A DNA stretch of 64,000 bases, taken from a virus. The position numbers and the translations under genes are program-made. Below are positions 37,704-45,707 of this stretch, in pieces. The stretch covers positions 47,828 to 111,827 of the IMG/VR virus record IMGVR_UViG_3300028392_000041; one strand, written 5' to 3'. Under the pieces are notes generated by a model, which did no database searches, was not told where the DNA came from, and saw nothing but the letters and a program-made list of their open reading frames with translations. The number at the start of each line of letters is the position of its first letter. Within the stretch, counting starts at the first letter, position 1.

Positions 37704-37777
37704 TGGCAGGGGTACTTGGAATCGAACCAAGAACGACGGAATCAAAATCCGTTGTGATACCACTTCACTATACCCCA
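37704..37777 (-). tRNA. tRNA-Gln(TTG)
   Basis: TGGGGTA/TACCCCT acceptor, anticodon loop TTTTGAT. First tRNA of the operon. Confidence 0.9.
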
Positions 37778-37812
37778 ACAACTATCGCGAAATTTTTAAA
37801 GAGCAGGATTGA

Positions 37813-37841
37813 ATTATACATCGAAACGAAATATAAGTCAA
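37813..37841 (-). promoter_or_regulatory. Sigma70-type promoter of the tRNA operon
   Basis: TTGACT-N17-TATAAT on the complement, ~30 nt upstream of tRNA-Gln. Confidence 0.85.
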
Positions 37842-37846
37842 TCAAT

Positions 37847-37868
37847 AACCCTACAAATTAGTAGGGTA
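37847..37868. repeat. REP-like palindrome copy e
   Basis: CCCTAC-AAATTA-GTAGGG, between terminator 37877 and promoter 37813. Confidence 0.65.
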
Positions 37869-37876
37869 TAAAACAA

Positions 37877-37909
37877 AAAACCCTCGGGACTTTCATCTCC
37901 GAGGGTTTT
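37877..37909 (-). terminator. Rho-independent terminator
   Basis: Minus strand AAAACCCTCGG-N11-CCGAGGGTTTT then TTG; 11-bp stem. Insulates the tRNA operon from upstream transcription. Confidence 0.9.
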
Positions 37910-37934
37910 GGTAAATAAATTTGTAGTCTAAGAC

Positions 37935-38060
37935 TTACTTACCAAAACCCCCTGAATCATTCTCAATCGCATATCCTAATGATGATACTGTGCGTGAGCA
38001 TGTCCAGCCACTAAACAGTGGGAGCGGATGCTTCTGCATGGATATCGATCTTAGTAACAT
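37935..38060 (-). CDS. Possible 41-residue protein, single-gene unit
   Basis: MLLRSISMQKHPLPLFSGWT, then CSRTVSSLGYAIENDSGGFG and Lys. AGGA lies 12 nt before the ATG. It is framed by its own promoter (38122) and terminator (37877), which favours a real product, protein or RNA. Confidence 0.5.
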   Translation of the reverse strand: MLLRSISMQKHPLPLFSGWTCSRTVSSLGYAIENDSGGFGK

Positions 38061-38110
38061 TTGAAAATTTATTCCTTGAAAATTTGATAAGAACCTAAGT
38101 CCTTATCGTT

Positions 38111-38118
38111 TATTTATA
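38111..38118 (-). promoter_or_regulatory. Late-promoter-like TATAAATA
   Basis: Exact TATAAATA on the complement just below the sigma70-type -10 at 38122; the unit may be read early and late. Confidence 0.35.
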
Positions 38119-38121
38119 GTA

Positions 38122-38150
38122 ATTATACACTCAATTTGATTAAATGTCAA
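38122..38150 (-). promoter_or_regulatory. Sigma70-type promoter
   Basis: TTGACATTTAATC...TATAAT, 17-nt spacer, overlapping the dCMP deaminase 3' end. Confidence 0.8.
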
Positions 38151-38574
38151 TCTTTTTTACATTTATTTTGCAACTATTCAGAAAATTAATTCCGTCTTCA
38201 TCACGATACGCATCACGATAATAGACTGTGTTTATTCCTGCGCCATGAACCAACTTAGCGCAATGAATACAGGGAGCATGGGTGCAGAATAGAGTACTAC
38301 CATTGCCACTTTCTCCATCACGAGCCAACTTGAGTATAGCATTTGCTTCAGCATGAATAACCTCATCTTTCGTTTTCAAAACAACAGTATCATCAGACAA
38401 CTGAACCACATTCTCGCATTCATTTGTCCAACCAGCTGGCATACCATTGTAACCAATCGAGATAATACGATTATCCTTGACTACGACAGCCCCAACTTTC
38501 AATCGCTTCGCTGAAGACAACTGAGCAAATCGTTCAGCTGTATCCATGAAGGCATCAACCCACTTCTGTTTCAA
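38140..38574 (-). CDS. cd: dCMP deaminase
   Basis: 144 residues. Zinc site HAEANAILK (His and catalytic Glu) and TLFCTHAPCIHCAKL (PCxxC); AVVVKDNRIISIGYNG before. Makes dUMP from dCMP, feeding ThyX (60336) for dTMP. T4 cd is 193 aa; this is the short form. 4-nt overlap upstream. Confidence 0.92.
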   Translation of the reverse strand: MKQKWVDAFMDTAERFAQLSSAKRLKVGAVVVKDNRIISIGYNGMPAGWTNECENVVQLSDDTVVLKTKDEVIHAEANAILKLARDGESGNGSTLFCTHAPCIHCAKLVHGAGINTVYYRDAYRDEDGINFLNSCKINVKKIDI

Positions 38575-38789
38575 TGTACTACCTCTTCAGTTTTCTTCAT
38601 TGGTTGGTTAGAAATCTCAGAACACAATGTTCTAAAATCTTCACCAGCACCAAGTGAGTCACAAAGCAACATCATTCGAGCCAACATCACTGCGCTCATG
38701 CTCAAGGCACTCATCTTATGTTGTTCTGCCCATGTAATCATTGTTCCGTCAATTTTCATTGACAATGCAATCAAATCTTCATCAGTCAT
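38571..38789 (-). CDS. Conserved phage hypothetical protein
   Basis: 72 residues from MTDEDLIALSMKIDG; this ATG overlaps the upstream stop (ATGA). Helical, Met-rich (SALSMSAVMLARMMLL). Known only as a T4-like phage protein. Confidence 0.6.
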   Translation of the reverse strand: MTDEDLIALSMKIDGTMITWAEQHKMSALSMSAVMLARMMLLCDSLGAGEDFRTLCSEISNQPMKKTEEVVH

Positions 38790-38935
38790 TTGTGTTTTCC
38801 CATCCACTGCATTAGTATATCTCGTGCTTGGTGTTTAGTCAAACCAAACTCTTGCTGAAGATAAGGTGCTGCGCCAAACATGTTGGTGACACCACTCTTA
38901 CGCAATTGTTCCAAATAATCAAAATACTGTTTCAT
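38786..38935 (-). CDS. Small conserved phage protein
   Basis: 49 residues: MKQYFDYLEQLRKSGVTNMF, then PYLQQEFGLTKHQARDILMQ. The second half has an HTH-like pattern. Overlaps both neighbours by 4 nt. Confidence 0.55.
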   Translation of the reverse strand: MKQYFDYLEQLRKSGVTNMFGAAPYLQQEFGLTKHQARDILMQWMGKHK

Positions 38936-39189
38936 TTCGCCATTACCTTTCCAAGTAAAGATTTTGCTTCATCAAAATTATCCAACTTTGCTTCAATCTC
39001 AAGCATCTCTGCTTTCAGTTTCAATTCACGAGAGTATGCGTCAAGCAATTGCTGAGCATAAACTCTGTCGTCTTCATCAGACTGTTCCCAGAATGCAGTA
39101 AAGTCATCGCCTTTGGTATTCAACAGAAACTCTAAATTATCGCGATCCCAATCGCTGGTAATAAACCCTTTGAATCCTGACTGTATCAT
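38932..39189 (-). CDS. Hypothetical phage protein
   Basis: 85 residues; GFKGFITSDWDRDNLEFLL, then a charged coiled coil. Unknown. Confidence 0.58.
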   Translation of the reverse strand: MIQSGFKGFITSDWDRDNLEFLLNTKGDDFTAFWEQSDEDDRVYAQQLLDAYSRELKLKAEMLEIEAKLDNFDEAKSLLGKVMAK

Positions 39190-39470
39190 ACTGTTTCCTT
39201 AAAAATGTTAGACCATGTCAACAACTTATTCAGCTTCTCATTTTTCGCTGTCATTACAGCTGACTCACGGACAATCCCATTGTCAATAAGCAAGTCAATC
39301 ATGCACATTAAATCGCCAACTTCTTCTTCAAGATGTTCCCGATTTGTCAAACCCTTGTATTTGTCTGCGGTACCAAACCGAAACACTTTACTAATCGCCT
39401 GAGTTACCTCGGCACATTCTTCTTGCGTAATCAGAAGGATTTCCTTCTGCACTTCATTCATTTCATTCAT
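39186..39470 (-). CDS. MazG-like nucleotide pyrophosphohydrolase (second copy)
   Basis: 94 residues from MNEMNEVQKEILL. ITQEECAEVTQAISKVFRFG holds the ExxE helix and LEEEVGDLMCMIDLLID the E..D helix, the MazG core. Next to dCMP deaminase, consistent with dNTP pool control. Confidence 0.8.
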   Translation of the reverse strand: MNEMNEVQKEILLITQEECAEVTQAISKVFRFGTADKYKGLTNREHLEEEVGDLMCMIDLLIDNGIVRESAVMTAKNEKLNKLLTWSNIFKETV

Positions 39471-39660
39471 CAATACCATATTCACTTTCTTCATCATAAA
39501 CTACAAAAACATCATCTTCAAATTCGTCATTCTGTTCGACTGCATCATAAACCATTTCCAATGGAACATCAAGGATCGCCGAGACGGAGATAGGTTTCAA
39601 CCCTTCGTCAAGTAAATCCATAATTTTCGCATGTAAATCTGCAACTTGCTCTTGTGTCAT
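39463..39660 (-). CDS. Small acidic phage protein
   Basis: 65 residues. GLKPISVSAILDVPLEMVYD has an HTH-like pattern; the C-terminus is very acidic. Confidence 0.58.
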   Translation of the reverse strand: MTQEQVADLHAKIMDLLDEGLKPISVSAILDVPLEMVYDAVEQNDEFEDDVFVVYDEESEYGIDE

Positions 39661-39848
39661 ACTGGTTCCTCAATTTTTACAAGATTACCAACTCGCTCAT
39701 CCCAGCGTTGTTGAACAATTTCGTTCACCCATTCAACTGGACAACCCAAGTCATCGGCAATTTCTTGACAAGATTTGTAGTTGTGTGGACCACGAAATGT
39801 GTCAAGCGAGTAGTGGATATTTTCCCAAAGATCTTTCATCGCAGCCAT
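39657..39848 (-). CDS. Small hypothetical protein, HTH-like
   Basis: 63 residues: YKSCQEIADDLGCPVEWVNE resembles a helix-turn-helix. ATGA overlaps. Confidence 0.55.
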   Translation of the reverse strand: MAAMKDLWENIHYSLDTFRGPHNYKSCQEIADDLGCPVEWVNEIVQQRWDERVGNLVKIEEPV

Positions 39849-39850
39849 GA

Positions 39851-40087
39851 TTAAACCCTTTCTTCCATTTTTGCTTCCATAATTTCACCAAGGATAAACT
39901 TCGCAACATTCATCTGTTTACGAATATCTTCCTTGCTGAACCCATACTCAAGCATATGCTGGCAGTCAGACATTATACCCATCACAACCATTTCAAGACC
40001 AGACAACTTAGCAGTGATGCTATTCATGTACTGTTCGCGAATGTCAGACTCAGGCATGCCGTAGCAGTTCTTTTCAAATTCAGTCAT
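39851..40087 (-). CDS. Hypothetical protein
   Basis: 78 residues from MTEFEKNCYGMPESDIREQY, AAGGA 8 nt upstream. Helical. First gene after promoter 40118. Confidence 0.58.
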   Translation of the reverse strand: MTEFEKNCYGMPESDIREQYMNSITAKLSGLEMVVMGIMSDCQHMLEYGFSKEDIRKQMNVAKFILGEIMEAKMEERV

Positions 40088-40117
40088 TTTCAGTTCCTTT
40101 TTAATCATCATAAGATA

Positions 40118-40146
40118 ATTATACTTGATTTCTGAATTAATGTAAA
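40118..40146 (-). promoter_or_regulatory. Sigma70-type promoter
   Basis: TTTACATTAATTC...TATAAT, 17-nt spacer; starts the operon running to dCMP deaminase. Confidence 0.82.
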
Positions 40147-40159
40147 GCACTATCGTGAA

Positions 40160-40182
40160 AAACCCTACACTCGGTAGGGTTA
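40160..40182 (-). repeat. REP-like palindrome copy f, terminator-like
   Basis: ACCCTAC-CGAGT-GTAGGGTTTTT on the minus strand. The T run makes this copy a convincing terminator for the 40214 gene. Confidence 0.72.
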
Positions 40183-40213
40183 ATAAAAATGGTTTAAAAA
40201 CAAAGACTTAGGA

Positions 40214-40636
40214 CTACTTTTTGGCTGGTTTTTCCGTTTTTGGGATGAAACCATTGTCCTCAGCCCACTTTTTAGTGAGTTTTGGGTAAAGTTTGTTGAG
40301 TTTTTGGTCTTTGATTGCAATAAGCATTCTGGCTTCGTCTTCATGGATACCTTCCATAAGTCCAACGAACATCTGCTCACGCTGAAGTTGTTTCAAGTCA
40401 GCACGACAAAACACATAGAATCTACGCAATTCTGTGTATAGGTTTGTTGGTGTCATACCCAATGGCTCAGCTGATGTTTTGTATGGTGGTTCACCATCAG
40501 GCAACAACCATTTTTTATCGGGCATATACGCATACTCAAAAATAATTTTAAGTGCTGGGATACGATCCTTGAACTTGTCAAGATTCTTTGGGTCTGCATT
40601 CATAGCAGACAAAATTTCTGTTAGTGGCTGTGCCAT
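40214..40636 (-). CDS. Conserved T4-like phage protein (DUF6433-like)
   Basis: 140 residues, helical: LTEILSAMNADPKNLDKFKD, IIFEYAYMPDKKWLLP, MTPTNLYTELRRFYVFCRAD. Found beside RNase H in T4-like phages; role unknown. Confidence 0.68.
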   Translation of the reverse strand: MAQPLTEILSAMNADPKNLDKFKDRIPALKIIFEYAYMPDKKWLLPDGEPPYKTSAEPLGMTPTNLYTELRRFYVFCRADLKQLQREQMFVGLMEGIHEDEARMLIAIKDQKLNKLYPKLTKKWAEDNGFIPKTEKPAKK

Positions 40637-40637
40637 T

Positions 40638-41510
40638 TTAAAACTCCTCTATTTCGTCAAGTAACAACCGACATCTGTTGGCAATGAGATAATTCATAAT
40701 TGCCATCTTGTCGCCTTTTGGTTTAATACTTAGGTATGTATCAAGGATCACTTTCTTAATGTCATCAGGAATGTGATCAAAGTTTACCAAAATCTGATTG
40801 CGTTGCCAGTTGCGTCTTTCTTCATCATTGCGACAAGCAATAAATCCATCAGCCATAAACTCAGCCAATCGTTTAGAGGACACAGGTGTCTGCCGACTAC
40901 CAACAACAAAACAATCATCTTTACTCAGAATATTTGGAATACCATCACCAGTATCACCCTTAACAATGTGAGTAATATAGTTTTCATGAATCTCAGACTT
41001 CTTGGCAGTAATCATCTTACGCAAGAGAGGGCTGTACTGTTTAACATTGTCAAACTTATGCAACTGTTTAAAGTCTTTGTCGCTTGAAACAATCATCACA
41101 TTTTCATTGAACCCAAACTCTTGAGTCTGTTGTGTCAGAACCGCAATGATGTCATCAGCTTCGCACTGGTCAAGATGCATAACTTTGTATGGAAAGAACT
41201 CAATCAGTTCCTCACGAATTTTACTTAGCGTGTCAAAAATCATGCCCCAATCTAGATCGGATGCGTCACGATTTTTCTTGCGACTTGCTTTGTAGTGTTC
41301 AAAGTACTGACGACGCCAGTAGTTACGCCCATCACAAGCAATGACAATATCACCATAGTCTTTACCATACTTTTTCTTGTATGATTTGATGGTTGATAGA
41401 GTCGCATGGCGAATCAAGTCAGTTGTTTGTTTAGCATCGCCTGACATCAGTTCCTTCTTGAAGGATAGGATGTTAGCAAGGGAAACCTGCGAATAGTCAA
41501 TTAGAATCAT
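40638..41510 (-). CDS. rnh: RNase H / 5'-3' exonuclease (T4 Rnh-like)
   Basis: 290 residues (T4: 305). FEN-type nuclease acidic sites: MILIDYSQVSLANIL, IVIACDGRNYWRRQ, DQCEADDIIAVLT, MIVSSDKDFKQL and KGDTGDGIPNI. Removes RNA primers of Okazaki fragments. Works with gp32, ligase and primase in this window. Confidence 0.92.
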   Translation of the reverse strand: MILIDYSQVSLANILSFKKELMSGDAKQTTDLIRHATLSTIKSYKKKYGKDYGDIVIACDGRNYWRRQYFEHYKASRKKNRDASDLDWGMIFDTLSKIREELIEFFPYKVMHLDQCEADDIIAVLTQQTQEFGFNENVMIVSSDKDFKQLHKFDNVKQYSPLLRKMITAKKSEIHENYITHIVKGDTGDGIPNILSKDDCFVVGSRQTPVSSKRLAEFMADGFIACRNDEERRNWQRNQILVNFDHIPDDIKKVILDTYLSIKPKGDKMAIMNYLIANRCRLLLDEIEEF

Positions 41511-41511
41511 T

Positions 41512-42624
41512 TTAAAATACTTTCAACAGGATACATTCTTCATTCACACGACCATTAACAGCAGCCTGTTTAGTGGTCAACGCTTTAAAAGCAGCAGACA
41601 GTGGACGCTTGCCCATCGCAGCATAATCTTTTACCAACTCTGGCTTACGCAATGTTTTGCTACCAGAAGTCGTTACTTCATAACCAATAATCGTAGTGCC
41701 CTTAACACTCAAACCCTTCGCATCGTTGGCACGATAGACCTGAAGTTTCTTGTACTTAGTATTATACACCCACAGTTCTTGACTGTTGATGATAGTCGTC
41801 GCAAGCACAGACTTGATGCCAAACTCAGGGAATTCCTTCATGAACTTCATCTTCTCAACCAACTTACCAGCTGGTTTCTCTTTACGAAGTCTTGGTGCTC
41901 GAGTTGCTTTGGCAACCTGAACTTGAAGACCACACGCTTCGCCGATAGACTTATACAAAGCAAGCATGTTTTTGATCTTTGTTTTCTTGAGGTGACTATA
42001 ACCTTCGTTGAGTTGTTCGTCATTACCTTCAAGGACTTCTTCCAACTCAGCAATCGTTTTGTCAAACAGAGGTGCGATAAGTTTAGCAACTGGTCCACTG
42101 ATTTGATAGTGTTTCAATTCTTTGACAGCATCGAACTTTTTATCCTCAAGGACAAAGTCGTCAATCATACCTTCGAATTCACCTGCCATCTCGCGAGCCT
42201 TTTCCATCATGCGCTCTTGAATAGAGATGACATTGCTTGCTGCTTTCTCAGCCTTTTCTTCATCAGACACAACAACCACTGCTGGCGCAACTGTGTCTGT
42301 CAGTTTCTTGATGGCATTGGTAAGATATAATTCCTCTTTCTCTTCCAACTCTGAACCACCATCTTTAAGACGAGCAAGGATACCAGCGTGACGGAAAAGT
42401 TTCTCGTCAAGTTTGTTCAACTGCACAGCCAGTTTCTTGTCGGTCTTAGCAATGTGACTTAGTAGCCATTTCTTTTTATCTTTGTCATCATGACTCGAGT
42501 TGTAAAAATTCAAGGCAATAATGAGATCACGCTTGTATGATTCAGGTCGGAGTTGTTGCTCCGACCCTTTCGCCATGCGTTCTGCTTTAGCAATAATCTC
42601 GTTTCGTTTAGCTGTTGTAGCCAT
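41512..42624 (-). CDS. Conserved phage protein, unknown function
   Basis: 370 residues, mostly helical and charged with coiled-coil stretches (residues 60-140 and 190-230); the C-terminal ~120 look beta-rich (ELWVYNTKYKKLQVYRAN, GTTIIGYEVTTSGS). Common in marine T4-like phages, in my memory without function. AGGAG-type RBS and own promoter. Confidence 0.68.
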   Translation of the reverse strand: MATTAKRNEIIAKAERMAKGSEQQLRPESYKRDLIIALNFYNSSHDDKDKKKWLLSHIAKTDKKLAVQLNKLDEKLFRHAGILARLKDGGSELEEKEELYLTNAIKKLTDTVAPAVVVVSDEEKAEKAASNVISIQERMMEKAREMAGEFEGMIDDFVLEDKKFDAVKELKHYQISGPVAKLIAPLFDKTIAELEEVLEGNDEQLNEGYSHLKKTKIKNMLALYKSIGEACGLQVQVAKATRAPRLRKEKPAGKLVEKMKFMKEFPEFGIKSVLATTIINSQELWVYNTKYKKLQVYRANDAKGLSVKGTTIIGYEVTTSGSKTLRKPELVKDYAAMGKRPLSAAFKALTTKQAAVNGRVNEECILLKVF

Positions 42625-42650
42625 AGGGTATTCTCCTCAGTTAAGTATTA

Positions 42651-42679
42651 ATTATACCCTATTTACGAATTAATGTCAA
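42651..42679 (-). promoter_or_regulatory. Sigma70-type promoter
   Basis: TTGACATTAATTC...TATAAT, identical over the core to 8664. Confidence 0.85.
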
Positions 42680-42682
42680 GCA

Positions 42683-42871
42683 TTATTTTTTGAACGACAA
42701 CCCAGTGGATCCACCGACTACACCACCGAGGATCAGCGCAGCCATCCAAGTGTCTAGTGTCAGTGGAATATTCAACACAGGGAATAATGTGTTCAATGAC
42801 CAAATTGTTGCAACTGGGGCAAGAATTATTAGAGCAACAATAACTACAAGTGCGATTCCGATTTTACCCAT
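42683..42871 (-). CDS. Small membrane protein
   Basis: 62 residues from MGKIGIALVVIVAL; AGGAG 7 nt upstream. Two hydrophobic helices separated by PVLNIPLTLDT, ending GGSTGLSFKK. Overlaps dsbA by 8 nt. Confidence 0.6.
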   Translation of the reverse strand: MGKIGIALVVIVALIILAPVATIWSLNTLFPVLNIPLTLDTWMAALILGGVVGGSTGLSFKK

Positions 42872-43133
42872 TGTTTTTCTCCTGAACGATTGTTTCATAC
42901 AAGTCTTCAAACTCTTCATGCTCCGCTACTTCTTGAGTGTAGTTTTGCTTATGATATACCCTTGCCATACGAGCAAGGGTTTTCTTTGGAAGTAAAAATT
43001 TCTCTGACATATCCTTGATTGTTTCGCGAATCAAATCACGCTCTGCTTCAATGCGAGTCATTGATCCACTAATTTCAGCAAGTAATTTCTTAATCTTTAA
43101 ACGATCTTCTGGACTAGATACTGATTGTGTCAT
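42864..43133 (-). CDS. dsbA: Late-transcription dsDNA-binding protein, DsbA-like
   Basis: 89 residues (T4 DsbA: 89). Helical; KKTLARMARVYHKQNYTQEV and FEDLYETIV correspond to T4 MFNRLLALYHKDN...VELYDTVF. T4 DsbA binds late promoters beside gp33/gp55. ATGA overlap with the upstream stop. Confidence 0.78.
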   Translation of the reverse strand: MTQSVSSPEDRLKIKKLLAEISGSMTRIEAERDLIRETIKDMSEKFLLPKKTLARMARVYHKQNYTQEVAEHEEFEDLYETIVQEKNNG

Positions 43134-43462
43134 ACTGTTCCCCATTCAATGCGAGTAATATTACCAGTGTTAAAAGAACGCCACTCTTGTTTCTCTAAAT
43201 CAAATGCAGCAACTGCATCACCTGTCGGTGTTGAACCAGTACCCTTCGGTTGCTTGTCAGCAGGAATCAAGTCATATTGTTTAGTACACTTCATAACACG
43301 ACTCGTACCATCTTTCTTGGTGAAGGTTACAGTAATTGTGCTTTCGCTGAGATAACCACGCAGATATTCAGCGAACTCTGGTTCTTTCATAATTGCTTCT
43401 GGATCTACACCAGATGCTTTTGCTAGTTGAATAAAATCAATCCCACTGTTACTTGATACCAT
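43130..43462 (-). CDS. Phage protein with WYL_2/Sm-like fold
   Basis: 110 residues from MVSSNSGIDF (GAGG 6 nt upstream). STITVTFTKKDGTSRVMKCT and EWRSFNTGNITRIEWG are the two beta blocks of the phage WYL_2 (Sm-like) family. Possible nucleic-acid contact. Confidence 0.68.
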   Translation of the reverse strand: MVSSNSGIDFIQLAKASGVDPEAIMKEPEFAEYLRGYLSESTITVTFTKKDGTSRVMKCTKQYDLIPADKQPKGTGSTPTGDAVAAFDLEKQEWRSFNTGNITRIEWGTV

Positions 43463-43703
43463 AACGAACCTCACCTATGTTTTGAAAAAATTTACAAAAT
43501 TGTAGAAACATTGCTGTATCTAAATTAAATCGAATATCAGATAGCATTTCTGTATCTTGTTTTGTTTCTGAATCTAGAATTTTACGCTTGATAAGAATTT
43601 CATGAAGATCATATTTCTTATCATGCATATGTTCTATTCTAATTTGATAGTCTTCGCTGATATCTAACTCAGCATAAGACTTTACGCTTTGACTAATCGG
43701 CAT
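43449..43703 (-). CDS. Hypothetical phage protein
   Basis: 84 residues from MPISQSVKSYAEL. DYQIRIEHMHDKKYDLHEIL. No domain recognised; overlaps both neighbours. Confidence 0.58.
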   Translation of the reverse strand: MPISQSVKSYAELDISEDYQIRIEHMHDKKYDLHEILIKRKILDSETKQDTEMLSDIRFNLDTAMFLQFCKFFQNIGEVRYGIK

Positions 43704-43914
43704 CACAGGGTATCACTTTCACTTTAATAAAATCACCATCACCATTCTCTACTGGTTCAGCAGATACTAGGATTGGGTGGTTGGTTCCATAGGCTGGCCA
43801 GTTCTTTTTAAGAACATAACCTTCGATAAATTCTCTCTTCACTGTCAGTGTCAGTGTATCTGTTACTGGTTGTTTAGATTGTAGCAAAGCTGGCACCTTT
43901 CTATCATAAGCCAT
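43693..43914 (-). CDS. Hypothetical phage protein
   Basis: 73 residues, beta-rich: TDTLTLTVKREFIEGYVLKK, then GDFIKVKVIPCDAD. Unknown. Confidence 0.58.
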   Translation of the reverse strand: MAYDRKVPALLQSKQPVTDTLTLTVKREFIEGYVLKKNWPAYGTNHPILVSAEPVENGDGDFIKVKVIPCDAD

Positions 43915-43917
43915 TAT

Positions 43918-44280
43918 TCAATTTTCCTGTTCAAATTCGGTAAGAGATTTTTCTAATGACTTTCGGGCAACTCTAAGACCATATTCCATTTCATAAAGTC
44001 TTCGATTTTGCCGATCCATTTTCTTTCGTTGATCAGACATATCGTCCATCATCTGCTCAAGATCTTTCTTGAACACATCCCAAACTGCTTGTACAGGTTT
44101 TACTGTATACCACTCACCATCGATAAGGGTATATCCATTTTTCTCACGCAACTCATCGGTCCAATTTTTACCCATGATATATGATGGAGCAGATTCTTTG
44201 TATGATTTGAATCCTGAGCCAACGATAAGGTCGTCAATCTTTTGGAAGATATCTGGTAATTGGTCTTTACTATACAACAT
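43918..44280 (-). CDS. Hypothetical coiled-coil protein
   Basis: 120 residues from MLYSKDQLPDIFQKI (AAGGGG 6 nt upstream decides). GYTLIDGEWYTVKPVQAVWD, then a C-terminal coiled coil (residues 75-120). Confidence 0.6.
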   Translation of the reverse strand: MLYSKDQLPDIFQKIDDLIVGSGFKSYKESAPSYIMGKNWTDELREKNGYTLIDGEWYTVKPVQAVWDVFKKDLEQMMDDMSDQRKKMDRQNRRLYEMEYGLRVARKSLEKSLTEFEQEN

Positions 44281-44809
44281 CTTCATCCCCTTCATCAGAT
44301 TCGTACTGTTCTTCTTTACCCATCATTGCTGCGTGAATATCACACAGAGTTGTATGCCAACCATCAGTATATGTTTTTCCTGGAGAACCACACTGTTCAC
44401 AAGTACGATAACTCATTGACTCTGCAAAACTAATGTAGCTGTAGTGTTTATCAGTTGCAGCTTGAACATAGAATCGAAGTCCACCGAATTTCTCTTTTAC
44501 TTGAACAGCAACTGGAACTTTCAATGTTTCTTCATCGAGTTTAGTTTTGGCTGTATCAATAGATTCTTGTGTTACTGTTTTTGTTCCATAAAGAACATTA
44601 CCAACACCAACTTCTACAAGATGGTCGTAACGACTTTTTGCTCCACGATATTCAGAAGTCAATAAACCACAAAGAGTATCAATAATATTATACCAGCCAT
44701 CACCATGTGAGAATCCCCAACACATAGCTGTGTTCTGCATGTTCTCATTACGATCTTTAAAGATCAGCGGATACTTTGCACAGAGTGCTTCATCTAATTC
44801 TTTTCTCAT
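44270..44809 (-). CDS. Conserved phage protein with zinc-ribbon C-terminus
   Basis: 179 residues from MRKELDEALCAKYP. CWGFSHGDGWYNIIDTLC in the N-terminal half, EKFGGLRFYVQAATDKHY, then CEQCGSPGKTYTDGWHTTLC, a four-ligand zinc site. Known from phages and prophages; role unknown. Confidence 0.68.
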   Translation of the reverse strand: MRKELDEALCAKYPLIFKDRNENMQNTAMCWGFSHGDGWYNIIDTLCGLLTSEYRGAKSRYDHLVEVGVGNVLYGTKTVTQESIDTAKTKLDEETLKVPVAVQVKEKFGGLRFYVQAATDKHYSYISFAESMSYRTCEQCGSPGKTYTDGWHTTLCDIHAAMMGKEEQYESDEGDEDVV

Positions 44810-45171
44810 GACCAAGTCCTATGATCTTCAGCTACATGTTCAAGTCCATCGTACTCATGGATGTGCCATTTGACATCATCTGGAATATCCAAGATTGCTA
44901 GTTCTGATGCCCAACCCCATGAGTCTTTGCCCAACTCTTCAATCACAGCAATCAAATCTGGATCATTGCGCTGTTCATAGAACTCATACTCACTTAGGTA
45001 TGTCGCATCAGATTGTGGACTACCTGCTTTGTAGTAGTCTGAATCATTTCCACGAATTGGATACTTGGCTGGCACTTTATCAAATGCAATACCCTTGCGT
45101 TCAAGCAATTTCTCGAATGCGATATTTGAGATACCGAATCCACCAAAACATCTATTAATTACTACTTTCAT
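44806..45171 (-). CDS. Conserved hypothetical phage protein
   Basis: 121 residues. VVINRCFGGFGISNIAFEKL is a conserved opening in many phage genomes. Acidic C-terminus with WHIHEYDGLEHVAED. Unknown. Confidence 0.65.
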   Translation of the reverse strand: MKVVINRCFGGFGISNIAFEKLLERKGIAFDKVPAKYPIRGNDSDYYKAGSPQSDATYLSEYEFYEQRNDPDLIAVIEELGKDSWGWASELAILDIPDDVKWHIHEYDGLEHVAEDHRTWS

Positions 45172-45647
45172 ACTTCATCCTTGTTTTCTTCAACCCACTC
45201 TTCATGCCATGTCATTAGATCTGCATAGTCAACAACATCTTCAGGCAACGATTCGATGCTTTCGCGATCGCTGATGTCATAGTCATAATAGTCATCGTAG
45301 CCATCTTCGAATTTACCAACGAATCCCATACCACTTTCCCAGTAGTATGCTCTAACATCATAGCCACCTTCTTCAACCATGAATTCATACAAAATTGTAG
45401 GAGGTGCCCAAGCAGAGTCAAAGGAAATCCAAATAGTGTTATCGTCTTCACGATTCCAGTCATGAACCGATGCATCCCATTTGGTGCCCCAATTATTAAC
45501 CGACCATTCATATTGCCACTCACCACTAGGATTTGGGCGAATAGCATTAAACAATTGTTTCGAGTCAGAGTTTAGAGCAGCTTCGATAACATCGATCTTC
45601 TCTTTATCGGCAGTAATCGTCACAGAATTATCACACCAGTTTGGCAT
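45168..45647 (-). CDS. Ferredoxin-like-fold phage protein (YubB/Api92-like)
   Basis: 159 residues beginning MPNWCDNSVTITADKEKI, the MPNWC hallmark of YubB/DUF1281-like proteins. WGTKWDASVHDW and AWAPPTILYEFM follow; very acidic end. Occurs on phages and plasmids; function unknown. Confidence 0.75.
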   Translation of the reverse strand: MPNWCDNSVTITADKEKIDVIEAALNSDSKQLFNAIRPNPSGEWQYEWSVNNWGTKWDASVHDWNREDDNTIWISFDSAWAPPTILYEFMVEEGGYDVRAYYWESGMGFVGKFEDGYDDYYDYDISDRESIESLPEDVVDYADLMTWHEEWVEENKDEV

Positions 45648-45677
45648 AGCATTTCCTTTTAATTAATCTATAGAACT

Positions 45678-45706
45678 ATTATACTTGAAGTTTGAATTTT
45701 CGTCAA
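45678..45706 (-). promoter_or_regulatory. Sigma70-type promoter
   Basis: TTGACG-AAAATTC...TATAAT, 17-nt spacer. Confidence 0.78.
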
Positions 45707-45707
45707 A

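Noticed and set aside
41779-42330. 183-residue plus-strand ORF
   Set aside because: Antisense to the 41512 gene; Phe/Leu/Ser-rich composition typical of a shadow of a Lys/Glu-rich gene, no RBS.
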